A stretch of DNA of 64,000 bases from Mesomycoplasma ovipneumoniae (GCF_030012565.1 NZ_CP124621.1:620001-684000); one strand, 5' to 3'. Shown: positions 22,751 through 33,647, numbered from the stretch's first letter. The notes: generated by a model from the sequence alone, not told the origin. Program-made: numbers and translations.

Positions 22751-22820
22751 TTGTTTTTTAAATTTTGGATAAAATATTTAAAATTTGACTAAAAATCGAT
22801 ATTAAATATTTTTTTACCTT
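22705..22820 (+). repeat. Left direct repeat flanking element copy 4
   Basis: Contains the true dnaI-like 3' end (GGCTTTGACTGACTAAATGA) and a relic of the pepF 3' end. Repeated at 23411-23572, which has about 47 extra bases including the terminator hairpin that this side has lost. Confidence 0.85.
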
Positions 22821-23406
22821 GTGTTTACCAGTTTGATGGCAAAAATTCAGTTTTTATTGAATATAAATACGCAAAAATACCCGTAAATCCGGGTTTTTTG
22901 ACCTCAAGTCTTAATCTTTATTATTTTAAAATTAACCTTTTGCAAAAAAAAAAAAAAAAATGCTTGGTCAAAAATAAAATTATGTTATAATAACACTCAC
23001 TAAGAATAAATTAATAAATTTTGATATTGAATTAGGGAGGAATTAGTTATGTTTTTGCCATAAAAAAATCAGAAAATGCGAATTTTTCCATTATATTTTT
23101 AAATATGATGGTATGCCTTAAATTTACCCGTTTAGAAATCTTCAAATTTAGGGCTTTTGGTTATTGCTCTTTCAAAACTTCATATGTTTTTTTAGGCTCG
23201 CTGCAAATAAAAACGAGTTTTCTATTTACATTGAGTTTAAATAGTAGTTGTATTTTTTATGATTTTTGTTTTTTTACCCATAAATTGATTTTTGCCAGTG
23301 TTTTAAACTAAAAAAGCAGTTTAGATATTTTATAATTTTGCTTTTTAAGTAAAAAGCCGAAAAACCGGACACTTTTTTAAGATTATCTCACCCAACTGGG
23401 AAACTC
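22821..23406 (+). mobile_element. Dispersed element copy 4
   Basis: 586 bp. Left terminus GTGTTTACCAGTTTGATGG, right CCCAACTGGGAAACTC. Tract of 17 A, TTGGTC and TATAAT, GGGAGGA SD, micro-ORF MFLP-stop at 23049-23063. P2 arms are GCCTTAAATTT and AAATTTAGGGC, pairing with one G-U. P3 is TGCAAATA/TATTT(A)CA type. A 68-codon ORF at 23108 spans P1-P3; see findings. Confidence 0.88.
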
Positions 23407-23410
23407 GGGA

Positions 23411-23572
23411 ATATCACGGAAAAACGGCTTTGACTGACTAAATGAAAATAATTAATTGTTTTTTTGTTCAAAAAAGCAAAAAAAGCATGCGAAAAATAAT
23501 CACATGCTTTTTAATTTTGGATAAAATATTTAAAATTTGACTAAAAATCGATATTAAATATTTTTTTACCTA
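23411..23572 (+). repeat. Right direct repeat flanking element copy 4
   Basis: Contains a non-coding relic of the dnaI-like 3' end (ATATCACGG, then CGGCTTTGACTGACTAAATG), the intact terminator and the true pepF 3' end. Confidence 0.85.
23480..23512. terminator. Bidirectional terminator
   Basis: AAAAAGCATG pairs with CATGCTTTTT across a 13-nt loop. It serves pepF (minus) and originally the DnaI-like gene (plus). Confidence 0.75.
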
Positions 23573-25364
23573 GACGAATATACTCATCAATTTGACTTTC
23601 AAGAAGTGTAAACGCTTGACGGTACATTTTTGGATCGCTAAGATCAACGCCAGCTTGTTTGAGAATTTCACTTGGTCAATCAGAGCCACCTTTTGAAAGG
23701 AAATTTTCGATGTAATTTTCTATTGCTGTTTTTCCTTCTTTTTTGTATTTCTGGAAGAAAACATTAGCAGCAAGATAACCAATTGCATATTTATAAACAT
23801 AATATCCATAATAATAATGAGGAACAATTACACTATAAATAAAGGATTTTTCGTCAATTTCATCATCATTTGGTTTATATTTTTTAATTATTTGTTCGTA
23901 AACCTTAACAAAATCATCATATGAACCAGTTAGCTCACCACTGTCCATTTTATTATATAAAGTAGCCTCATAATCAGCCCAAATAACTTGGCGTTGAACT
24001 GTTGAAATAAAGGTTGAAATTTTTTGGAAAACAATATCGAATTTGAGCTTATCATCATCTTGATTTTTCAAAAGATAATCATCAACCATTAATTCGTTAA
24101 AGATTGAAGCTATTTCGGCAAGAAAAATTGGGTATGAACTGTTGTGATAATCTTGGTGTAAATCAGAATAATAAGAATGAAGTGAATGTCCTAATTCGTG
24201 AGCTAAAGTATGAACTGAATTAATTGTAAAATCAAAGTTCATAAGAATATATTTTTTTTCAAGACCGTAAGATCCACCAATTGAATATGCTCCAGAACGT
24301 TTAGAAGGCACGTAGTGATAGTCAATTCAACGATCTGAAAAGGATTTTTTAACAATCTCTACATATTCTTCGCCCATTGGTTCTATAGATTTAAGGACAA
24401 TTTCTTGGGCATCTTCAACAGAATAATTATCTTTAATCTCAACAAGTGGAACTAAACGGTCTCAATGATTCATTTTTGTTCCAAATTTTGCTTTATAAAA
24501 TTGTTTTTGAGCATGAAAAAATTTATCAAAAATTGGAAAAGCAGCAGCGACATTACTAAATAAGTTTTGCAAATTATCTTCTAAAAACCGATCAGAAGAC
24601 AAGCAAGCTTGAATTAATGAAGGGTAATTTCTTGTCTTTGCATCAACTGAGGCAGATTTAATATGTTGATAAAATAAATTTGCAAAAGTATTTTTATGTT
24701 CCAAATAAGCTGAATAATAATTTTGATAGGCTAATTGACGAACATGAGGACTTCCGGTTTTTAAATAATTAAAGTAATTTGTCGAATTAAGTGGTAATTT
24801 ATCACCTTTTTCATCGATAATATCGGCAAATTTAGTTTCTGAATTTGAAAGAATTGAGAAAATTTTATAAACTGAAACTTCACCAAAAGATGTTTTTGTA
24901 AGATATTCTTCAACTTGATCATCAAGTTTGTGTTTTTTATTATCAAGTCGATAATTTAAATCTTTTAAATAAGGTTTTACGCGTTCATCATTTATTCAGT
25001 TGCGAATTTTTTCTTCATTTTTGTAAAAAATAACATCAAGTGAACCTAATTTAGCCTCAAATTCTGACATTAAGAAAGAAAATTTTTCATTAAGTTGGCT
25101 AAAAACAGGGCTAACAACATTTGTGCTTATGTTGTTTGAAATGTAATTATAAATTTTGTTATATTTAATTCCAAAGTCTTCTTCAAGTTTTTTAAAATGA
25201 AGAAAATTTTCAACATTATCAAATTGTTGATCCTTCATTTCAATTAATTTTTGCGAAATTTGGACTATTTCGGCAAAATTCTCCTCAACTGTTTTACCTT
25301 CAAGTAAAACTTCTAGGTCAAAACGATGCTTTTCAGGAATTTCTGAGTATTTTTTAAATTGCAT
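23541..25364 (-). CDS. pepF: Oligoendopeptidase F (M3B zinc peptidase)
   Basis: 607 aa, the normal PepF length. The zinc site [13 protein letters not shown] gives HExxH at residues 389-393, with Glu supplied downstream near [11 protein letters not shown], as in M3 thermolysin-fold peptidases. It degrades short peptides in the cytoplasm, feeding amino acid supply after peptide import. Start ATG at 25362-25364 with AGGAG five bases upstream. Several TGA (Trp) codons interrupt naive ORFs, but the frame is continuous. Ends at TAG 23541 inside the direct repeat generated around element copy 4. Confidence 0.94.
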
Positions 25365-25505
25365 TTCTTCTCCTTTGCTTTTGTAAAATTTCGCCCTTAA
25401 CTTCAAATATTACATACATATAATTTAATTTAAGGAAAAATTAATTTTAGAATATAATTGTACCTTATTTTTTCAAAATTCAAATCCTAAAAAATAAAAA
25501 AATGT

Positions 25506-25511
25506 TATAAT
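25506..25511 (+). promoter_or_regulatory. -10 box of MIB-MIP operon
   Basis: TATAAT within AATGTTATAATTAAC lies 30 bp before the MIB start codon and is followed by an SD GGAGGGTGACA. Confidence 0.6.
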
Positions 25512-25540
25512 TAACTAAAAGAAACACTTGGAGGGTGACA

Positions 25541-27655
25541 ATGATTTTTTTGACAAAAAGAGGCAAAATTGTTCTCTTGGCTGCCACGCCTATAATTATT
25601 ATTCCGGTTGCTAGCGCTCTTAATCAATATTTAACATCGCTAAATTTTCCGGCTTTTGAAAACACATATTCAAACTCAAGTCCATCAACAATTGCCAAAA
25701 ACGAAATCGATAAAGATCTAAAATTCAATTCTCCAGTTACAAATGCAATTTTTAAGCAAAAAGAAGAGACTAAACCTAATCAAACTCGAAAAATTGAAGA
25801 TACAAAACAGCCAATTATAATAAAAAACCCTGAAAAAGTTGAACAAAAAAAGCCAGAAATCGCCGCTCCACAACAAGCGCCAACTTTAAAACCAAAATTT
25901 GCACCTCAAAGTGCAACTTCAGGTCCAAATTTAATAGTTGGTACTGAATTAAATCGCCTCACCCAACTCGCCTTACAACGAAAAGCATCAGGATTTAGTG
26001 CAGAAATTAAAAAACTCGAATCTCGTATTGCTAATATCGATGCACAAGTAAAAGAAATAAATCGCTATTATGACGAAGAATATAATAGAAATAATGGTGA
26101 TGATGCCCCTGGTTCACGAAGAAGTTGAGAAGAAGGACGCAGACTTAGTTTGTATTCCTGTGAGCCTGCAATTGATTGTCCAGCAATTCGGCTTGATCAA
26201 AATAAAGCCGAATTAGAGCGTCTAAGACGCGAAGCAGCTAACCCAAAACCCTTAACTGCCGAGGAAATTGAACTTGTAAAACAAGGTTTGTTACCTGATG
26301 CTGACAATCCTTATGCTTGAGGTTATGATGATGAGGCTAAAAATCCAACGCTAAATCGGCTAAAAGCTGAAAATCTTAGCCGAGTTTTTAACACTCCAAG
26401 TTATTATTCTCGAGTTTCTAGTTCAATTTCAAGCCTTGAATACACTGGTTGGACAAAATCTGACGTTTCAAATGAATTTTCAAACATTTTTATAGAAAAC
26501 GGTGTCTCAGGTAATTCAATCAAAATTTACCAATACACCCCAAATGAACAAAACGAAGACCGCGCTAATCGAAGTCCAATAAAAGCAATTGTTCTAAATG
26601 CCGATGATGCTAATGCTTTTGATAAATTTCAAAAAATAATGAACCAGGCAATCAAGCAAGACAATAAAATCCAAGCTGTTGTCCTTCAAAATGTTGGTTC
26701 CCTTAATTCATTGCAAAATATTGATCCAATTCTAAAAGCAATTCCTCCTTCAGTTATTAAATTGACTTTATTTTTAAATAATCCAGCGGCAACTCGCGGA
26801 CTAAGAGGACTTGAAAATGTCAAATTAAAAGAATTAGAACTCTATTCAGATTCAAATGCGGTTTCACAACATTGATCAATTAATCCAAATGCATTGAAAA
26901 ACGTTGATTTTATTAGTTTTGACTATCAAAATCAGTTTAATGTTACTAAAAATTCAGGCGAAAAACTGCCTTCATCAATAATTTTTAACACACTTCGGTT
27001 TGACAAGGGTGATGATGTTGCTAAAATCAACGAAGGTCTTGAAATTGTTTTTAATTCCAAAATTAACCAACGTGTTTTTCAAGGTAATTTTGGTGGCAAA
27101 GGTGGTTGACCGACTTTTTTAGATTTTTCTGATACAAATATCAAAACTCTAAAAGGAATTTGGTTTGACGAACTTAACCGTGTTTATAATATAAATGTTG
27201 AAAATTGACCTGAACCTTTTGCAAAAGAAAATTTTAAAGGCAATCGAACTTTAAAATTCAAACGAATGATTTTTCAGCCCGACATTGTTGGCGGGGCAGA
27301 TGCTTATGTTGTTGATATTTCTGATTTTGACGGCGCCCAATTTAGTCAGCGGTTAGCTTTTGGCGATCCACCTCCACCACCAACTGAAATTCAATTTAAG
27401 CGAAATGGTCAAGAAATTTACGGAATTCCTCTTTATTTAAAAGGTCAAAATTTAACTGGAGATGCAAAAAACCAACTTGAATCTTTCATTAGGGCAGCAA
27501 ATGCTAATGGACAAAGACGAATTACCCAAATTTATGTCGAAAATGATGGGTTAAAATCTCAACTTGGCGGTCAAATTGGAAATGTTTTAATCCAGACTAA
27601 AATTGCTAACCAAAATAGTGAAGAAGAAGGAGACAGCTATGAAGTTGAGGTCTAA
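25541..27655 (+). CDS. mib: Mycoplasma immunoglobulin-binding protein MIB
   Basis: 704 aa. One N-terminal hydrophobic span (residues ~8-28, IVLLAATPIIIIPVA) acts as signal anchor; a proline/lysine-rich stalk to ~residue 130 leads to the extracellular binding region with a predicted helical part and Leu-rich stretches (SLNSLQNIDPILKAIPP). MIB captures antibody at the VL region so MIP can cut the heavy chain, as established for mycoplasma MIB-MIP systems. ATG is chosen over the upstream GTG because GGAGG is at best spacing for it. The stop overlaps the MIP start by 17 bp, a coupled pair. Confidence 0.88.
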
Positions 27656-30116
27656 AATTTTATTTTTGTTACCTAGCATTTTACCAATTATTGCTATTTC
27701 ATGTGCTAATGTTGACTCTAATTTAAAAAGTATTAGTGATGTTGAAAAATCTTTAACTGATCTAAAAAATAAATTCGACTCTTCGCAAAATAATAGTTCA
27801 GAAAACCTAAATAATTTACTTACAAAAATTAACGAAGAAATTCAGAATTTAAAAAAAATTTTAAATTCTGATAAATTAGGCAAATTCAACCAAGAATCAG
27901 AAAAAATCCTATCAAAACTAAGCACTTTTTCTGATAATGACTTACAAAATCAAGAAAAAAATGCGGAATTTCAAAAGACTTTTTCCGAACTTGTTAGTTT
28001 AGTTCAAAATCAAAAAGAAACTCCAAAACCGCAAAATCCAAGTCCAAGTCCTAACCCAAGTCCAAGCCCAATCCCTGATCCGAATCCAGATCCAGGTCAA
28101 AATCCAGGTCAAAATCCTAACCCAAATCCAAATCATCCTCGCCCTGAGACAGTTTCGCCTGAAAAAATTTCATCTTTAACCCCACAAGGTCAAACTTTTT
28201 CGATCTGAAGAGATAACAAACGTATTGTTGAAGACCAATATAAATATGATGACCCTAAAAAAGAACTAGAATACCATCGAAGTTTAAACAATATTTCTAG
28301 TCAAGGTGGATTTACTACCGCAAGTGTTTTACAACCTCGTCCTGAAAGTTTCAATCTTCCAAGTTCATCTGTCCTTGAAAAATTAAACCAACAGGCAAAA
28401 AATGCTAACCAGCCTTACTATCAAAATGCTCAGTTACGTGGTTTTTCTTTACCTGAAATTGGAAGTGATGGTCAAATCAAAGGTATTTTAATCAATAATT
28501 TTGTACAACCTCCAGCAGTTCCGGCTTATTGAGGCCAGGAAAAGCGAACCGGCGGATCAAATCGCAACGGTTTACCGCGAGTTTTACCAAATGATACTTA
28601 TCGAAAAATAGCTAAAAATTCGTTTTCTTTTGGAATAAGAAATGGTAAACAACGCGATCCTAATGACAATATTGAAAATCCTGATGCAACAAAACGGGTA
28701 GTTCGTTCGGATATGTCTTTTGGAACAGCGGCAATTCTTGACTTTGAAAAAACAGAAAATGGATCTTATCCACTAAAATGATTTTTCATAACAAATGCTC
28801 ACGTTGCCGGAAGTTTGCGACTTGCAAATGACGTGCCGACTGACAAATTTCAAGTCTGAGGCCGTGATGAGTCAAATTATAGTGAACAGTTTCGCCAATA
28901 TAACACTTGAACAATTACTCTGAGAAAACTAAAAAATACAACTCCAGTTCATTCAAAATTGCCAACATCAATTGGCGAAGGATTCGAGACTTATTATGAT
29001 AGCGAAGAAGTTCGCGTTAAGGAATTAGAAGGTAATTTATATAATAACGGTCGGGATGGCCAATATGAACGTGACTCCCTACTTGTCAACGAAACGCCAA
29101 AAAAACCTTTAAATGTGCGTACAATTGTAATTGGAACAAACGCGCTAAAGTCTTCACCAAAAGACTTTTCTTCACAAAAAGTGTACCAAAATATTGAAGA
29201 AGTTCTTGATTTTGCCGTTGTTGAAGTTAATTTTGACAACGAAACTCAAGCAAGAAAAATGACTCAAGACTATTTTGATGCAGCTCAGCAACAAAATCAT
29301 TATCAAGGCCGTGAAGAAAACTTCCTTGACCCTAAAGTTTATGAAAAAATTCCGCCAACTGATTTCTACGGTTTTGGTTGGCCTTCAACACAAAATGAAA
29401 GTCAAAGAACGCTTGATCGTTATGAAAATGCAGCTGATTTTGCCACCAGACGCTTCCAAGTTTCACCTTGATTTAATAAATCTGAAAATCTTTATTTTAA
29501 TAACAACCCTCAAGACAAACGTTGAGAAAAAGGTGGCGAATTTGCTTGAACTCGCTCATACCGTTCTTTTGTAAATTTACCCGGAATTACCGACTATTTT
29601 ATTACAAATCCAACGCTAACAAGTTCGTATTTTGAAATTCAACACGCACCTAATGAAAAAGGTGATGTTTCAAGTCCTTATTTGATTTCAGGGCAAGGCT
29701 TTTTAATTGATAATTTTGCCTCTGGTGGTGGAGTTAGTGGAACTTCAATTCGCGACAGCAATGAAAAAGTTTACGGACTCCAATTTGCTTCTGATAATGC
29801 TGCCTCAGCGGCTTTTGTTCTGGCTTTACGTTCTTATGGATATGACTATAAAGGTTATTATGGAAAATATAATTTACCTGCTTATGATATAATTTATGGG
29901 TCAAAAAACCAATTTAAGTCCTATTTTGATGCAATGTTACAACTTTATGGCAATAATTCTGACAAAAAATTAAAAACTAACTTATTTCCAGATGGCTTTA
30001 GCGAATCAACACGAAAAGACGTTTTTGCCTCAAAGTCTAATGTTGTTAATTTGCCAGAAGAAATTCAAAAACGCACATATTCACGGGTTGTATCAAAAAT
30101 TGAAGAGGGCAACTAA
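27639..30116 (+). CDS. mip: Immunoglobulin protease MIP (lipoprotein)
   Basis: 825 aa lipoprotein; lipobox IIAISC with Cys22. Residues ~25-125 form a coiled-coil-like stalk, then a proline-rich linker (NPSPSPNPSPSP, NPNPNPN). The serine protease domain shows His388 in TNAHVAG, Asp524 in LDFAVVE and Ser700 in GGGVSGTS. It cleaves the antibody VH domain held by MIB. Overlaps the mib stop, SD AAGGAGA inside mib. Paralogous to the gene at 12774 but with a different stalk. Ends at TAA 30116. Confidence 0.9.
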
Positions 30117-30185
30117 GTTTCTAAACTAAAATTTTTCACTATAATTAGGTATGATATTATTATTTTTTTATAAAGTTGGACTTTC

Positions 30186-31499
30186 ATGAAAATAGCAAGA
30201 CATTGTGTCATTTTGAACAATTATATTAAATTTTCAAACTCCTATTTTATTAGAAAGGGAGAAAAAGGACTGCAAATTCTTGCACTTTCTATAATTTCAG
30301 TGGTTTTTCTTATCATTTTTGCAATTGGGGCTGGCTTACTTTGAGACAAAAATATATGATGAGTAGGCCCTGCAGCATTTTGACCCTTACCCTTTGTTTG
30401 AGTTTATTTTGTTTTAGGTCTTTTTCTTAGAAAAAAATTTGTTGATTATTTTGATAATAATTCCATTGCTAAATCTATAAAATTTTTAAAATTATTTTTA
30501 ATAAGCAGGCTAAGTTTTGGACTTTTGCATAAATTAAAAGATGAAAATTTTGACAAATATTATAAAAAAGCCAATGAATTAGCAAAAATTAACCCTTTAA
30601 TTGTTTTTTGCGGACCTTTTGCCGAAAGTATGACTTTTTTAAAATCAGGCCAAATTAGTAATATAGATTTTTGTACAACTTCTAATTTACGTTATGATTT
30701 AGGGATTAAAAAAACAAAAGTTCTTGATAATAAACAAATCACTGATCCTTATGATATATCAATTAAAAGTGAAGAATTTAGTTTTATTTTTGTACCAAAA
30801 AAATATCAAACAACTGTTGAAAATTTAACAATAACCTCACCAGTTTACCAAATTGCAAATAAAATTAACAAATTTGTATTGCTTTCAAATATAAAGAATT
30901 TAAGTCAAAATTATGAAATTGAATTCAAAAATACTATAAATGATTTAAAAGAAATTTCCAAATTTAATTTACCTTTTACAAAAACTAAACTTTTTCAATG
31001 CTATTTTGATGCAATTTTGCAAAAAAGCCAATATATTTTTGTTTTAAACCAGGACAAAATACTGAATAATATTCAAAAAGTTGATTTAAATTTACTCATT
31101 GAAAATTTCACTGAAAACATCGAGTTAACCTTGGAAAATCCGTTTTCAAACTATGGAAAACCTTTGAAAATTTCAGTTTTGGAATTAATAAAAGAGCTTG
31201 AGAATGACACTAAAATTAAAAATTTACGTCTTGCGTTTGATAATGATTTTTATAAATTTTTTAACGATATAATTTTACCCGATCCTCACTATAAATCTGA
31301 CTCGCCATTGCTCGAATTTAGCTCAAAAGACGAGTTTAATATTTTCAAAGAAAAACTCGGAATAAGCAATTTATCACTAAATTATTTAAGTCCAAATTTA
31401 GTATTTTCATATAAAAATGATCGTAGCATTGATATTAGACATATTTTTGCAATTTTTATTGCTAAGAAATTTAAGGAACTAGAAGAAAATGAAAAATAA
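30186..31499 (+). CDS. Membrane protein with possible nucleotidyltransferase-like domain
   Basis: 437 aa. Two membrane spans at about residues 35-80 (IISVVFLIIFAIGAGLL and PFVWVYFVLGLFL), then a soluble cytoplasmic part. The segment IVFCGPFAESMTFLKSG...NIDFCTT, later EFSFIFVPK and SPVYQIANKINKFVLLS with DLKEIS, has the order of AbiEii-type nucleotidyltransferase proteins (G-S, DxD, then a substrate helix), but the DxD pair is not clear, so this is only a suggestion. It overlaps the next small gene by 11 bp. Function unknown. Confidence 0.65.
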
Positions 31500-31842
31500 T
31501 TATCAAAAAATTTCCTTATATTATAAATCAACAAGTACCTTTGCATAAATCATTTTTCGTTGATTTATTTTAGCAATAGTTGTGGGACTAATGGCCGCCG
31601 GAATTTTATTTTGGAATCTTTATGACCTTCCGGTTCCTCCATATATTTATATTTTTATTCCCCTTTGCATTTTGGTTGTCCCTTTGTTTTTACAAACATT
31701 AATAAATTCTATTTATTTTTTTGTTAGTCCAAAAATTCTTGGCAAGCTATTAGAAAAAAATTGGTTTTTGTGACTAAGTACAAAATTAATGAAAAAATCT
31801 TGGAAAAATATGACAGAAATTTTATTACACCACGTTGACTAA
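31489..31842 (+). CDS. Small two-span membrane protein
   Basis: 117 aa with two hydrophobic helices (FILAIVVGLMAAGILFW and YIFIPLCILVVPLFLQ). The ATG lies inside the end of the upstream gene, so translation is coupled. Its 3' end is duplicated beyond element copy 5 as a non-coding relic. No family recognised. Confidence 0.7.
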
Positions 31843-31855
31843 AAAATTTTTAAAT
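31753..31855 (+). repeat. Left direct repeat flanking element copy 5
   Basis: Starts GAAAAAAATTGGTTTTTGTG and covers the last ~30 codons of the small membrane gene. Repeated with substitutions at 32426-32520. Confidence 0.85.
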
Positions 31856-31984
31856 AGCTGAGTTTGTCAGTTTGATGGCAAAAATTCACTTTTTATTGAA
31901 TATAAATAAGCGAAAAACACCGGTAAATCGGTGTTTTTTGATGCTAAAATCTTAATCTTTATTATTTTAAACTTTGCCTTTTGC

Positions 31985-32032
31985 AAAAAAAAAAAAAAAA
32001 ATGCTTGGTCTAAAATAAAGTTATGTTATAAT
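31985..32032 (+). promoter_or_regulatory. Poly-A tract and promoter of element copy 5
   Basis: A run of 17 A directly upstream of -35-like TTGGTC (32005-32010) and -10 TATAAT (32027-32032). Tract length differs among copies (7 to 19), so it may vary by slippage and act like an UP element. Same arrangement in copies 3, 4, 6, 7 and 10. Confidence 0.65.
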
Positions 32033-32039
32033 TAGCATC

Positions 32040-32395
32040 ACTTAAGAATAATTAATAAATTTTGATATCGAATTAAGGGGGGGATTAATTATGTTTTTTG
32101 TCGTAATAAAATAAGATAGTGCGAATTTTCCGTTATGTTTTTAAATATAATGGAATGCCTTAAATTTGACCGTTTAGAAATCTACAAATTTATGGCTTTT
32201 GGTTATTGTTCTTTCAAAACTTCATATGTTTTTTTAAACTCAATGCAAATTAAAACGAGTTTTCTATTTGCATTGAGTTTAAATAGTAGTTGTATTTTTT
32301 TATGATTTTTGTCAGTGTTTTAACTAAAAGAGGTAGTTTAAATATTTCATATTTTGCTCTTTAAGTTAAAAATGCCGTAAAACTGGAAACTTTTT
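32040..32395 (+). ncRNA. Candidate structured RNA in element copy 5
   Basis: Predicted transcript from a few bases after the -10 to the T run near 32390. It starts with an SD and seven-codon micro-ORF, followed by hairpins P1, P2 with conserved loop containing CCGTTTAGAAATCT, and P3 CTCAATGCAAAT (32239-32250) / ATTTGCATTGAG (32266-32277). The three stems are supported by compensating changes among copies. Transcription is inferred, not shown. Confidence 0.55.
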
Positions 32396-32425
32396 TAAGA
32401 TTATCTCATCAAACTGGGAAACTCG

Positions 32426-32520
32426 GAAAAAATTGGTTTTTGTGACTAAGTACAAAATTAATGTCAAAACATTGGATAAATAAGGCGGAAATTTTACGCT
32501 ACGTTGACTAAAAAAATTTT
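32426..32520 (+). repeat. Right direct repeat flanking element copy 5
   Basis: Duplicate of the small membrane gene's 3' end (TTGGTTTTTGTGACTAAGTA and on to GTTGACTAAAA), now non-coding and more diverged near ATGTCAAAACATTGG. Confidence 0.8.
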
Positions 32521-32600
32521 CGATAAAAATACTTATTTATTATAAAAAAAGTTATATAATTATTTATGCAAATAATTATATACGAGGTCATTATATAAAA

Positions 32601-33647
32601 ATGAAAGCATTAGTTTATCGTGGTGATCACAGTATCGCCCTCGAAGATGTTGACAAACCAGTTATACAAAAACCAACAGATGCAATTGTTAGAGTTACCA
32701 AAACAACTATTTGCGGTACAGATTTAGGAATTTTTAAAGGTAAAAATCCCGAAGTTGCCTCAGGTAGAATTTTAGGTCACGAAGGTATTGGTATTGTTGA
32801 AGAAATAGGTTCAAGTGTTTCTAATGTTAAAGTAGGTGACAAAGTTTTAATTGGCTGCATAACTCCATGTGGTAAGTGTGACAACTGCCGTGTACAGTTA
32901 TATTCTCACTGCCGTGAAGCAGAAGGTGGTTGAAAATTCGGTTACATGATCAACGGAACCCAAGCCGAATATGTAAGAGTTCCTTTTGCCGATAATAGTT
33001 TATATAAATATCCTGATACAATTTCTGACGAAGTAGCTGTTATGTTATCAGACGCGCTTCCAACTGGACACGAAATTGGTGTTCAATATGGTCAAGTTTC
33101 ACCTGGTAAATCAGTAGCAATTATTGGTGCTGGCCCAGTGGGAATGGGAGCACTCTTAACTGCACAACTATACTCACCAGCTAAATTAATCGTGATTGAT
33201 TTTGACAAAAACCGTTTAGAAAAAGCCAAAGAATTAGGAGCAACTCACACACTAGTTCCTGATGAGACATTATTAGACAAATTACACGAAATTGTTGGTC
33301 CTGATGGTGTTGATGTGGCAATTGAAGCTGTTGGACTTCCACAGTCATGAGACACTTGCCAAAAAATTGTTAAACCAGGCGGAAATATTTCTGTAGTTGG
33401 TGTTCACGGTAAAAAAGTCGACTTCAATCTCCAAAATCTCTGAATTAAAAACCTCACCGTAACAACCGGACTAGTAAATACAAACACACTACCAATGCTA
33501 ATTAACGCTGTTTCAACCGGAAAACTACCAGTTGATGGACTAATTACCCACCGCTTTAACCTTTCTGATATCATGAAAGCTTATGATACCTTCTTAAATG
33601 CATCTGACAATAAAGCAATGAAAATTTTCATTGACGCGACAAAATAA
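32601..33647 (+). CDS. adh: Zinc-dependent alcohol dehydrogenase (MDR superfamily)
   Basis: 348 aa. Catalytic zinc ligands in TICGTD (Cys) and GHEG (His-Glu); the structural zinc lobe is CGKCDNC with a further Cys in SHC. Rossmann NAD(P) site AIIGAGPVGMGAL near residue 175 and IDFDKNRLEKAKELGA. It oxidises or reduces an alcohol/aldehyde in the cytoplasm; sequence alone does not fix the substrate. Codon use is less A/T extreme and more regular than the neighbouring genes, which suggests strong expression. Promoter TATAAT at 32556 with terminator at 33688. Confidence 0.93.

Larger units (their letters stand above)
31860..32424 (+). mobile_element. Dispersed element copy 5
   Basis: 565 bp with GAGTTTGTCAGTTTGATGG on the left and CATCAAACTGGGAAACTC on the right. 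Internal order: tract of 17 A (31985-32001), TTGGTC 32005-32010, TATAAT 32027-32032 (16-nt spacer), a run of seven G as SD, micro-ORF MFFVVIK-stop (32091-32114). P1 is CCGTTATGTTT (32130-32140)/AAATATAATGG (32143-32153), P2 32157-32167/32186-32196, and P3 a perfect 12-bp stem. The terminator region is degenerate (CTGGAAACTTTTTT). Confidence 0.9.

Noticed and set aside
22821..23406. Riboswitch for a downstream gene
   Set aside because: Elements lie after genes, often facing convergent genes, so they do not lead into a coding sequence on their own strand.
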